In this document: positions 1 through 5,961 of the stretch, piece after piece
Layout: each line of letters begins with the position of its first letter
How positions within the stretch are numbered: position 1 is the stretch's first letter
NCBI GenBank assembly: GCA_946479825.1
Contig: CAMLHU010000068.1
Coordinates: 1 to 9,070, forward strand
Length of the DNA stretch: 9,070 bases
Origin: an uncultured Gemmatimonadota bacterium
GTDB taxonomy: Bacteria > Gemmatimonadota > Gemmatimonadetes > Gemmatimonadales > GWC2-71-9
Reading direction: 5' to 3'
Position numbers and translations under genes: made by a program
The notes under the pieces: generated by a model
What the model saw: only the letters and a program-made list of their open reading frames with translations
Database searches by the model: none
Told to the model about the DNA's origin: nothing

Positions 1-132
1 GAGCCCGGCGCGCCGGGCGGTCGCGCGCTCCGCGAGGGCGCGGGCGGGCGGCGCGTCCCACCCCTGGGCGCGGAGCCCGCGCCCACCGACGAGCAGGCCG
101 ACCACCAGCCCCCAGCGGACGTGAGGACGCAT
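1..132 (-). CDS. Exported protein of unknown function, N-terminal fragment (3' end beyond window)
   Basis: An open frame runs on the minus strand from an ATG at 132-130 to the left edge, giving 44 codons with no stop. The peptide starts with Arg/His residues, then a hydrophobic stretch (WGLVVGLLVGG, residues 7-17) and a likely signal peptidase site after 'GLRAQ' (residues 19-23). The mature part starts GWDAPPARALAERATARR, an amphipathic Arg/Ala-rich segment. This is the pattern of a Sec-exported, periplasmic or outer-membrane-associated protein, and similar 'LRAQ-GWD' N-termini occur in Gemmatimonadota secreted hypothetical proteins (recollection, not a search). No good Shine-Dalgarno lies just upstream. 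A weak TATCGT box on the minus strand (144-139) would place transcription start close to the ATG. The gene is divergent from the lipoprotein gene, with 3 bp between the two start codons. Function is not recognised, and too little is visible for a family call. Confidence 0.55.
   Translation of the reverse strand, partial: MRPHVRWGLVVGLLVGGRGLRAQGWDAPPARALAERATARRAGL
123..127 (+). promoter_or_regulatory. Ribosome binding site (GAGGA-type) choosing the GTG at 136
   Basis: The purine run GAGGA at 123-127 lies 8 bases before the GTG at 136. This is normal Shine-Dalgarno spacing and favours 136 over the in-frame GTG at 121, which has no comparable purine run. The site lies inside the start region of the divergent minus-strand gene. 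Confidence 0.5.
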
Positions 133-135
133 CCC

Positions 136-723
136 GTGACGATAGTCCGCCTGGCGCTCGTGGCAAGCGCCGCCGCGCTGACCGGCGCCTGCCGCGGGCG
201 ACCGGCGGTGGCGCCCGATCCCCGGGCGATCCCCGCCCCCGCTCCGCTGCAGACCCTCCGGGCCGACCAGGTCTTCATCCTCGAGCACACCGGCACCGAA
301 CCCGGCGACACCGTCGCCGCGATCGTCCCGGGCGCGGCGCGCACGGTGGTGCTCCGGCACGCCTCCCCCGACAACACCGTCTTCGCGACGGTCGCGGTGC
401 CGGCGGCGGGATTCTCCGGCGCCCGCGACACCGTGCATCTCACCCTGCGCCCGCGCCCCGGCGTGTACGGGCTCGACGTCGCCGCGGACGCGACGTTCGG
501 CCCCGGGATCGTGCTCACGTTCAAGTACGCCGTCCATTTCGCCGCGCCGGCCGCCGCGATCGAGCGCTATCGCCACGCGCCGGCGCTCGAACGCCGGCTG
601 TCGGTGGCCCGGCGCAACGCCGACGGCAGCTTCACGCTGCTCGCGTCGGGCCGGCCCGCGAGCGACAACCTGGCCGTGTTCCTGAGCGCCCCCGGCAGCT
701 ACTACGTGGTGGCCCCGCGATGA
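136..723 (+). CDS. Small putative lipoprotein of unknown function, upstream of trpE
   Basis: This 195-residue protein has a GTG start at 136, chosen because GAGGA lies 8 bases upstream. A longer version from GTG 121 would add five residues ahead of the signal peptide. Residues 1-20 form a lipoprotein signal: TIVR, a hydrophobic core (LALVASAAAL), then TGAC with the putative lipidated Cys at 19. This fits the permissive lipobox pattern, although Thr at -3 is atypical. A Pro/Ala-rich linker follows. The rest is rich in alternating hydrophobic residues and turns, consistent with a beta-rich fold, and the protein ends in 'GSYYVVAPR'. I recognise no catalytic motif. It probably sits in the periplasm anchored to a membrane. 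Its TGA stop shares bases with the trpE ATG (ATGA, 720-723), so the two genes are almost certainly cotranscribed and translationally coupled. The link to tryptophan synthesis is positional only. Confidence 0.72.
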   Translation: MTIVRLALVASAAALTGACRGRPAVAPDPRAIPAPAPLQTLRADQVFILEHTGTEPGDTVAAIVPGAARTVVLRHASPDNTVFATVAVPAAGFSGARDTVHLTLRPRPGVYGLDVAADATFGPGIVLTFKYAVHFAAPAAAIERYRHAPALERRLSVARRNADGSFTLLASGRPASDNLAVFLSAPGSYYVVAPR

Positions 724-2213
724 CCGCCCGCTGGGACGAATTCCGCGCCCGCGCGGCGCACGGCGGCGTCGTGCCCCTCGTCCGCGAGGTGGTGCTCGAC
801 GGCGACACGTCGGTGAGCGCCTTCCGCAAGCTGCATCGCGGCCCGTGGGGCTTCCTGCTCGAGTCGCTGGAGGGCGGCGAGCGCTGGGCCCGCTACTCCT
901 TCCTCGGCACCGAGCCGCGCGAGGTGTTCCGCTACCGCGGCCGGACCGTGGAGCGGTGGACGAAGGAACGGGGCTGGAAGGCGGCCGCGCTCGACGTCGC
1001 GCCGCTCGACCACCTGGCCGAGACGCTGCGGCGGTATCCGCCGGTCGAGGTCCCGGGGCTGCCGCGCTTCACCGGCGGCGCGGTCGGCTTCCTCGGCTAC
1101 GACGTGGTCCGGACCCTGGAGCGGCTTCCCGACGCGCCCGCCGACGACCGCGACCTCCCCGACGCGCTCCTGATGGTCGCCGACACCGTGGTGGCGGTGG
1201 ACAACCTGTTCCATCGCGCCCTCGTCATCGCGAACGTCGTGGCCCCGGCGGGCGCGGACGACGCGGCCCTCCGCCCGCTCTTCGACCAGGCCGAGGCGCG
1301 GCTCGACGAGTGGGTGGAGCGACTGCGGGCGCCGGGCGACCTCGCGCCGCTCGACCTGACGCCTCCTGCGGCGCCGCCGGCGCCGGTCGCGGCGTTCGGC
1401 GAGGACGCCTTCCTCGCGGCGGTCGCGCGCATCCGCGAGTACATCGCGGCGGGCGACACCTTCCAGACCGTCCTGTCGCGGCGGCTCGAGGTCCCCGCAC
1501 CCGACCCGTTGCTGACGTATCGCTACCTGCGGGCGCTCAACCCGGCGCCGTATCTCTTCTACCTGGCCTGCGACGACCTCTTCCTGGTGGGGAGCTCCCC
1601 CGAGGTCCTGGTGCGGGTGGAGGGCGACGAGGTGACCGTGCGGCCGATCGCGGGGACCCGACCCCGAGGACCCACGCCGGCGGAGGACCGCGCCCTCGAG
1701 GAGGCGCTCCTGGCCGATCCCAAGGAACGCGCCGAGCACCTGATGCTCCTGGACCTCGGCCGGAACGACGTCGGCCGGGTGGCCGCGTACGGCTCCGTGC
1801 GGGTGACCGCCCAGATGGTGGTGGAGCGGTACTCCCACGTGATGCACCTGGTGAGCGAGGTGCGCGGACGGCTCCGGCCGGGGACCGACGCGCTGGCGGC
1901 CTTCGCGGGGGCGTTCCCGGCCGGGACCGTGAGCGGCGCGCCCAAGGTGCGGGCGATGGAGATCATCGACGAGCTCGAGCCGACCCGGCGGGGGCCGTAT
2001 GCCGGGGCGGTCGGCTACGTCGGCTGGGGGGGACGGGCGCTCGACACGGCGATCGCCATCCGGACCTGCGTCATCCGGGGCGGGCGGGCGTGGGTGCAGG
2101 CCGGCGCCGGGATCGTGGCCGACTCCGACCCGCGCGCCGAGCTCCGGGAGACCGAGGCCAAGGCCCGGGCCGTCCTCGCCGCGCTCGCGCTGGCCTCCCG
2201 GACCGGGCATTAG
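720..2213 (+). CDS. trpE: Anthranilate synthase component I (TrpE)
   Basis: TrpE converts chorismate to anthranilate, the first committed step of tryptophan synthesis, using ammonia supplied by the TrpG glutaminase. The product has 497 residues, normal for a stand-alone component I. The N-terminal domain carries the tryptophan-feedback signature LLES (46-49), and the chorismate-binding domain fills about residues 225-490. Visible motifs are GDTFQTVLSRR, PIAGTRPRG (309-317), DLGRNDVGR (345-353), YSHVMHLVSEV with the conserved His373, GTVSGAPK (402-409), MEIIDELE (413-420) and QAGAGIVADSDP (460-471). The Ala in PIAGT marks anthranilate synthase; aminodeoxychorismate synthase (PabB) has Lys there. 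The start overlaps the lipoprotein stop as ATGA with no separate ribosome binding site, implying coupling. No trpG or other trp gene is in the window; the next gene encodes an unrelated cyclase. No leader peptide or attenuator is visible, since the upstream sequence is coding. Confidence 0.96.
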   Translation: MTARWDEFRARAAHGGVVPLVREVVLDGDTSVSAFRKLHRGPWGFLLESLEGGERWARYSFLGTEPREVFRYRGRTVERWTKERGWKAAALDVAPLDHLAETLRRYPPVEVPGLPRFTGGAVGFLGYDVVRTLERLPDAPADDRDLPDALLMVADTVVAVDNLFHRALVIANVVAPAGADDAALRPLFDQAEARLDEWVERLRAPGDLAPLDLTPPAAPPAPVAAFGEDAFLAAVARIREYIAAGDTFQTVLSRRLEVPAPDPLLTYRYLRALNPAPYLFYLACDDLFLVGSSPEVLVRVEGDEVTVRPIAGTRPRGPTPAEDRALEEALLADPKERAEHLMLLDLGRNDVGRVAAYGSVRVTAQMVVERYSHVMHLVSEVRGRLRPGTDALAAFAGAFPAGTVSGAPKVRAMEIIDELEPTRRGPYAGAVGYVGWGGRALDTAIAIRTCVIRGGRAWVQAGAGIVADSDPRAELRETEAKARAVLAALALASRTGH

Positions 2214-2233
2214 CGCCGCCCGCCCGCGGCCGA

Positions 2234-2239
2234 TATATT
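2234..2239 (+). promoter_or_regulatory. Putative -10 box (TATATT) for a near-leaderless cyclase mRNA
   Basis: TATATT at 2234-2239 is the only AT-rich hexamer in the 36-bp gap between the trpE stop and the cyclase ATG at 2250, against a strongly GC-rich background. The transcription start expected about 7 bases later would fall only a few bases before the ATG, giving a nearly leaderless transcript. This fits the absence of a Shine-Dalgarno sequence. No TTGACA-like -35 is visible at the expected spacing. The box suggests the cyclase can be transcribed separately from trpE. Confidence 0.5.
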
Positions 2240-2249
2240 CCGCCCTTCG

Positions 2250-3848
2250 ATGACCACCTACCGCCTCGTCGCCGTCACGTCCGACCAGAACTTCGACTGC
2301 CCCCCCGGCCGCGTCTTCGTGCTCGGCCGCGCGACGGGCAACGATTTCACCGTCCCCGACCCGACCATCTCGCGCCGCCACGCCGAGATCGAGGCGACGG
2401 AGGCGGGGCTCCGGATCAAGGACCTGGGCAGCTCCAACGGCACGTTCGTGAACGGCGTGAAGGTCACCGACCAGGTGGCCACCACCAAGGACACGGTGAC
2501 GTTCGGGAAGGTGACCTTCGCGGTGCAGGTGGTGTCGGCCGCGCCGGCGCCGCAGCCCGCACCTCCCTCGCCGATGCCGGGGGGCACCATCGTCCGGCCG
2601 ATCGCGAGCCTGAGCGGCGGCGGCCCCGCGCTCGCCAACCCCGACGGCTCCCCGTCCAAGGTGGGCCTCCTGCGGGTGCAGGGGACCAACACCCAGGAAC
2701 GCCAGGCCCGCAAGCTCTCGCTCCTGCTCGACATCGCGCAGAAGCTCTCGGGCCAGCTCGACCTCGACAAGCTGCTCGGCACCGTCGCCGACATGACCTT
2801 CGAGGTGATGGCGGTGGACCGGGTGTCGATCCTCCTCCGGAACGAGGTCACCGGCGAGCTCAACAACCGGGTGGCCCGGAGCCGCCTCGGCGACGCCTCG
2901 AGCCACGCCGTGCCGCGCTCCATCGCCAACAAGGCGGTGGAGGAGAAGGTGGCCATCCTGACCGACAACGCCGCAGCGGACACCCGCTTCAAGGGGCAGT
3001 CCATCGTGCTGCAGAGCGTCCGGAGCGCGATGTGCAGCCCGCTCATCGACGCGTCCGACCAGGCCATCGGCCTGCTGTACGTGGACAACATGACCGCCAC
3101 CAACTCGTTCAGCGACGAGGACCTGCAGTTCCTGGTGGCGTTCAGCAACCTGGCCTCGATCGGCGTCCGCAACGTGCGGTTCGCCGAGCAGATCCAGCGC
3201 GAGGCGATGGTGCGCTCCAACTTCGAGCGCTACTTCGCGCCCAACGTGGCGGCCGAGATCGCCCAGCAGGCCGACGCGGTCAAGCTCGGCGGCGAGAAGC
3301 GGCCGGTGACGGTGATGTTCACCGACATCCGGGGCTTCACCTCGATGTCCGAGCGGATGAGCCCGGACGAGATCGCCCAGCTGTTGTCGGACTATTTCAC
3401 GGAGATGGTGGACATCATCTTCGAGTTCGGCGGGACGCTCGACAAGTTCATCGGCGACGCGATCATGGCGCTCTGGGGCGCGCCCATCGCCCACCCCGAC
3501 GACCCGGACCGGGCGGTCCAGGCGGCGATCGCGATGCAGCACGCGATGGCCGAGCTCAACGAGCGCCTCAAGGCCGACGGGCGCCCGCGCATCGGCGTGG
3601 GGATCGGGATCAACCACGGCGAGGTGTTCGCGGGGAACATCGGCAGCCACCGGCGGCTCGAGTACACCGTCATCGGCGACGCCGTCAACACCGCCAGCCG
3701 GCTCTGCTCCAAGGCCGCCGGCGGCGACATCCTGCTCAGCCGGTCGCTCTACGACAAGCTCGCCGACAAGCCGCCCGTGGACCAGCTCGAGCCGCTCGAG
3801 CTCAAGGGCAAGAGCCAGGCGGTCGACGTGCTGCGGGTGAAGGCCTAG
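2250..3848 (+). CDS. FHA-GAF-class III adenylate/guanylate cyclase
   Basis: This is a 532-residue cytoplasmic signalling protein with three domains and no membrane segment. An N-terminal FHA domain (about 5-95) has LGR (25-27), SRRHAEI (41-47) and SSNGTFVNG (61-69), the phosphothreonine-binding residues. A Pro/Ala/Gly-rich linker (about 97-135) follows, then a GAF sensor domain (about 155-312). The C-terminal class III cyclase domain (about 350-532) retains both metal Asp residues (D359 in FTDIRGFT, D403 in KFIGDAIMALWG), the substrate-recognition Lys399, Thr473 in EYTVIGD, and the transition-state pair N480 and R484. The Lys/Thr pair is typical of ATP-using bacterial cyclases, so cAMP is the likely product. 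FHA suggests input from a Ser/Thr kinase, and the GAF ligand is unknown. The ATG lies 36 bp after trpE behind its own TATATT box. A shared role with trpE is not indicated. Confidence 0.93.
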   Translation: MTTYRLVAVTSDQNFDCPPGRVFVLGRATGNDFTVPDPTISRRHAEIEATEAGLRIKDLGSSNGTFVNGVKVTDQVATTKDTVTFGKVTFAVQVVSAAPAPQPAPPSPMPGGTIVRPIASLSGGGPALANPDGSPSKVGLLRVQGTNTQERQARKLSLLLDIAQKLSGQLDLDKLLGTVADMTFEVMAVDRVSILLRNEVTGELNNRVARSRLGDASSHAVPRSIANKAVEEKVAILTDNAAADTRFKGQSIVLQSVRSAMCSPLIDASDQAIGLLYVDNMTATNSFSDEDLQFLVAFSNLASIGVRNVRFAEQIQREAMVRSNFERYFAPNVAAEIAQQADAVKLGGEKRPVTVMFTDIRGFTSMSERMSPDEIAQLLSDYFTEMVDIIFEFGGTLDKFIGDAIMALWGAPIAHPDDPDRAVQAAIAMQHAMAELNERLKADGRPRIGVGIGINHGEVFAGNIGSHRRLEYTVIGDAVNTASRLCSKAAGGDILLSRSLYDKLADKPPVDQLEPLELKGKSQAVDVLRVKA

Positions 3849-3872
3849 CGGCGAGCGGAACGCGGTCGGGAG

Positions 3873-3936
3873 CGGTGAACGGTGAGGCGTGGACCGCCGA
3901 CAGGGATCGGCCGCGAACCCCCTTCACCGTTCACCG
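3873..3936. repeat. Inverted repeat with possible hairpin in a convergent gene junction
   Basis: CGGTGAACGGTGA at 3873-3885 is the exact reverse complement of TCACCGTTCACCG at 3924-3936: a 13-bp perfect stem, extendable by a G-T pair, around a GC-rich loop of about 38 bases. Each arm is essentially two heptamer units (CGGTGAA / TTCACCG). It lies between the convergent 3' ends of the cyclase and maf. It could act as a bidirectional terminator or mRNA 3'-end stabiliser, but no T tract follows on either strand. A remnant of a repeat element is an equal possibility. Confidence 0.7.
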
Positions 3937-3950
3937 TTTACCCTTCACCG
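3923..3950. repeat. Tandem heptamer array (TTCACCG, four units)
   Basis: There are four consecutive 7-bp units: TTCACCG (3923-3929), TTCACCG (3930-3936), TTTACCC (3937-3943) and TTCACCG (3944-3950). Three are identical and one has two changes. The last two units lie within maf and encode its last residues and stop codon. The first two form one arm of the inverted repeat with 3873-3885. The period resembles the heptanucleotide short tandem repeats known from filamentous cyanobacteria, but the origin here is unknown. Confidence 0.85.
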
Positions 3951-4513
3951 AACCGGTACGCCCACCCTGCCTCGGCCATCAGCCTGAGCACCAGCCGCAC
4001 TGGCAGTCCCATCACGCCGAAGAAGTCCCCCTCGATCCGCTCCACCAGCGCCGCGCCGTAGCCCTGGATCCCGTACGCCCCCGCCTTGTCGTGCGGCTCG
4101 CCGGTCGCGATGTACGCCCGGAGGTACTCCGGGTCGGCCGCGCGGAACGTCACCTTCGTGATGTCCGTGGCCTCGTACAGCTTGCCGCGGGCCACCAGCG
4201 CCACCGAGGTGATCACCTCGTGGGTCCGTCCCTGCAGCAGCGTGAGCATCCGGAGGGCGTCGGCGTCGTCGGCCGGCTTCTCGAGCAGGTGCTCGTCCAG
4301 CACCACGATGGTGTCGGCGCCGAGCACGAACTCGCCGACGCCGGCCTGGGCCTTCTCCCGGGCCAGCCGCTTCGAGTAGGCGAGCGGCGTCTCCCGCGGC
4401 AGCGGCTTCTCGTACACGTCGCTCGGCTGGACCAGGATCGGCAGGCCGAGCATCTCGAGGAGCTGCTTGCGGCGGGGGGACTGCGAGGCGAGGACGAGCG
4501 TGTGTCGGGTCAT
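3938..4513 (-). CDS. maf: Maf-family nucleoside triphosphate pyrophosphatase (YhdE type)
   Basis: Maf proteins hydrolyse dTTP, UTP and modified nucleotides to monophosphates plus pyrophosphate. They are thought to keep non-canonical nucleotides out of nucleic acids, and were first named for septum-formation inhibition. The 191-residue product is normal length. Motifs in order are LASQSPRR (8-15), the nucleotide-binding loop; GADTIVVLD (65-73) with catalytic Asp67; [13 protein letters not shown] (92-104); [15 protein letters not shown] (137-151); and [12 protein letters not shown] (161-172). The [10 protein letters not shown] segment resembles the dTTP/UTP (YhdE) subfamily more than the YceF m7GTP subfamily. 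The ATG at 4513-4511 overlaps the dtd stop as ATGA, so translation is probably coupled and there is no separate promoter. The last residues (RFGEG) and the TAA stop lie inside a heptamer tandem array. Confidence 0.94.
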   Translation of the reverse strand: MTRHTLVLASQSPRRKQLLEMLGLPILVQPSDVYEKPLPRETPLAYSKRLAREKAQAGVGEFVLGADTIVVLDEHLLEKPADDADALRMLTLLQGRTHEVITSVALVARGKLYEATDITKVTFRAADPEYLRAYIATGEPHDKAGAYGIQGYGAALVERIEGDFFGVMGLPVRLVLRLMAEAGWAYRFGEG

Positions 4514-4962
4514 TGCGCCTGGGCGTTGCGTTCAAGGACCAGCGTCACCGGTCCATCGTTGTGGATCTCGACCTGCATCATCGCGCCGAACTCTCCGGTC
4601 GCGACCGTGAGTCCCCGGGCCCGCAGCCGTGCCACGAAGTCCTCGTAGAGGGGCTCCGCCACTTCCGGCCGCGCCGCGTCGGTGAACGAGGGGCGCCGCC
4701 CCTTCACGGCGTCGCCATAGAGCGTGAACTGCGACACCACCAGCACCCCGCCTTCCACCTCGGCGAGCCCCAGGTTCATCTTTCCCTCCGCGTCACCGAA
4801 GAGACGGAGGCCGGCCACCTTCTCGGCCATCCACTCGTTCTGGACCTCGGTGTCGCCGTGGGTGTATCCCACGAGGAGGCAGAACCCGCGGCCGACGGCG
4901 CCGGTCACCCGGCCGTCCACGGTCACGCTGGCCTTCGTCACCCGTTGCAGGACCACCCGCAT
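4510..4962 (-). CDS. dtd: D-aminoacyl-tRNA deacylase (DTD)
   Basis: DTD cleaves D-amino acids (and glycine from mischarged tRNA-Ala) off tRNA in the cytoplasm, enforcing L-chirality in translation. The product has 150 residues, close to the usual 145-150. It begins [17 protein letters not shown], typical of the family. It contains the catalytic motif SQFTLYGD (77-84) with Thr80, the following KGRRPSF (87-93), and the cross-subunit chirality-proofreading motif in its NDGPVT form (135-140; family pattern NxGPxT). The enzyme is expected to act as a homodimer. The ATG at 4962 is supported by GGAGGA four bases upstream (4972-4967). It is the first gene of a dtd-maf pair overlapping by 4 bp. Both products are housecleaning enzymes, so cotranscription makes sense. 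It is divergent from the metallo-hydrolase gene at 5031. Confidence 0.96.
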   Translation of the reverse strand: MRVVLQRVTKASVTVDGRVTGAVGRGFCLLVGYTHGDTEVQNEWMAEKVAGLRLFGDAEGKMNLGLAEVEGGVLVVSQFTLYGDAVKGRRPSFTDAARPEVAEPLYEDFVARLRARGLTVATGEFGAMMQVEIHNDGPVTLVLERNAQAQ

Positions 4963-4966
4963 GCCG

Positions 4967-4972
4967 TCCTCC
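4967..4972 (-). promoter_or_regulatory. Ribosome binding site of dtd (GGAGGA)
   Basis: On the minus strand GGAGGA sits four bases before the dtd ATG (4962-4960). It is the strongest Shine-Dalgarno match in the window and confirms the dtd start. Confidence 0.75.
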
Positions 4973-5004
4973 GGAGTCTCATGCTCCCCTCGTCCGACGC
5001 CCCG

Positions 5005-5010
5005 AAGATA
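5005..5010 (-). promoter_or_regulatory. Possible -10 box (TATCTT) of the dtd-maf pair
   Basis: Read on the minus strand, TATCTT at 5010-5005 is an AT-rich hexamer in an otherwise GC-rich divergent gap (4963-5030). It would give a 5' leader of roughly 35 bases that includes the GGAGGA ribosome binding site. No convincing -35 is seen, so this is a weak call. Confidence 0.35.
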
Positions 5011-5019
5011 GCGCCACCG

Positions 5020-5039
5020 GTGACCCTCCCGTGACCCTC
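5020..5039 (+). repeat. Short direct repeat (GTGACCCTC twice) at the hydrolase start
   Basis: GTGACCCTC occurs at 5020-5028 and again at 5031-5039, an 11-base spacing. The second copy contains the GTG start of the metallo-hydrolase gene. The first GTG is in a different frame. This may be a small duplication or chance; it removes room for a normal ribosome binding site. Confidence 0.5.
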
Positions 5040-5918
5040 GCCAAGGTGCGCAACCTCTTCGAGGCGGCCCGGCGATCGTCCAAGATCCGGAAGGAGATGG
5101 CCGAGCTCGACCGCGGCGTGCGCCGGCGGCCCGCGCCGCGGCGCCCGGACCCGCGTCGCTGGCCCGACACCGGCCTCCACGCCGCCTGGCTCGGCCACGC
5201 CACCGTCCTGCTCAAGGTGGAGGGCCGCTGGATCCTGACCGACCCGGTGCTGAGCCGGAAGGTCGGCATCCGGGTGGCGGGCCACACCGTGGGCCCCGAG
5301 CGGCACGTGGATCCGGCGCTCCGGATCGAGGACCTTCCCCGCCCCGACCTGCTGGTGCTGTCGCACGCGCACTTCGACCACCTCGACCTGCCGACCCTGC
5401 GGCGCATCCCGCGCGACGTCCCGGTGGTCTCGCCCCCGGGCCTGGGCGACCTGCTGAAGCGATTCACCCACCGGACCGAGCTCCGCTGGGAGGAATCGGC
5501 GACGATCGGGGACATCGCGGTGCGCGCGCTCGAGGTGCGGCACTGGGGGGCCCGGATGGTCACCGACCGCCACCGGGGCTACGCCGGCTTCGCGTTCGAG
5601 GTCGGCCGGCGGCGGGTGGTCTTCGGCGGCGACACGGCGATGACCGACACCTTCCGCCGCATCCGCGGGCCCGTGGACCTGGCCCTGATGCCGATCGGCG
5701 CCTACGACCCGTGGATCGCCAACCACGCGAGCCCGGAAGAGGCGTGGGCGATGGCCGGAATGATGGACGCCGAACGGGTGATGGCGATCCATCACCAGAC
5801 CTTTCGCCTGAGCCGGGAACCGATGGACGAACCGATCCGCCGGTTCCTCGAGGCGGCGGGAACACGGGCAGGGGACGTGAGCGGGCAGAGCGTGGGAGAC
5901 GAGGTGGGAATGGAGTGA
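5031..5918 (+). CDS. Metallo-beta-lactamase-fold hydrolase, UlaG/NAPE-PLD-like
   Basis: This 295-residue protein belongs to the COG2220-type branch of the MBL-fold superfamily. The core runs from [17 protein letters not shown] (49-65) and ILTDPVLS (68-75). The metal-binding motif SHAHFDHLD (111-119) supplies H112, H114, D116 and H117. Further likely ligands are H171 (EVRHWGAR), D201 (FGGDTAM, 198-204) and H254/H255 (AIHHQTF). The phrase [10 protein letters not shown] (219-228) is also characteristic of NAPE-phospholipase D-like members. A hydrolytic zinc or manganese enzyme is therefore well supported, but the substrate (phosphodiester lipid, cyclic phosphodiester or lactone) cannot be read from sequence. 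There is no signal peptide, so it is probably cytoplasmic. The first 45 residues are basic and lie outside the core. GTG 5031 is the earliest in-frame start near the divergent gap, but it lacks a clear Shine-Dalgarno. The last 18 or so residues are polar, low-complexity, and may lie outside the fold. Confidence 0.9.
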   Translation: MTLAKVRNLFEAARRSSKIRKEMAELDRGVRRRPAPRRPDPRRWPDTGLHAAWLGHATVLLKVEGRWILTDPVLSRKVGIRVAGHTVGPERHVDPALRIEDLPRPDLLVLSHAHFDHLDLPTLRRIPRDVPVVSPPGLGDLLKRFTHRTELRWEESATIGDIAVRALEVRHWGARMVTDRHRGYAGFAFEVGRRRVVFGGDTAMTDTFRRIRGPVDLALMPIGAYDPWIANHASPEEAWAMAGMMDAERVMAIHHQTFRLSREPMDEPIRRFLEAAGTRAGDVSGQSVGDEVGME

Positions 5919-5933
5919 GGAACCAGCAGGTAG

Positions 5934-5961
5934 GGATAGCGGATAGCGGATCGCGGATCGC
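5934..5961. repeat. Tandem heptamer array (GGATAGC/GGATCGC, four units)
   Basis: There are four consecutive 7-bp units: GGATAGC (5934-5940), GGATAGC (5941-5947), GGATCGC (5948-5954) and GGATCGC (5955-5961). They are arranged as two identical pairs differing at one position. The array fills about half of the 54-bp convergent gap between the hydrolase and the propeller gene. Unit length and unit number match the array at 3923-3950, but the unit sequence does not. Confidence 0.85.

Noticed and set aside
720..2213. PabB (aminodeoxychorismate synthase) instead of TrpE
   Set aside because: The PIAGT motif has Ala where PabB has Lys, and the Trp-binding LLES motif is present.
702..3650. 982-codon open frame on the minus strand antisense to trpE and the cyclase
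   Set aside because: The translation is His/Arg/Gly/Asp-rich with no domain, and the opposite strand carries two well-conserved genes in the expected frames. Long antisense frames are common in very GC-rich DNA because stop codons are rare.
3923..3950. CRISPR-like repeat array
   Set aside because: The units are 7 bp and directly abutting, with no spacers and no cas genes nearby.
845..4648. 1267-codon plus-strand open frame spanning trpE, the cyclase and antisense maf
   Set aside because: It is Arg/Gly/Pro-rich and runs out of frame across several real genes on both strands, including the intergenic repeat. This is a composition artefact.
4513..5034. Plus-strand frame antisense to dtd
   Set aside because: It covers a gene with clear DTD motifs on the other strand, has no motif of its own and no ribosome binding site.
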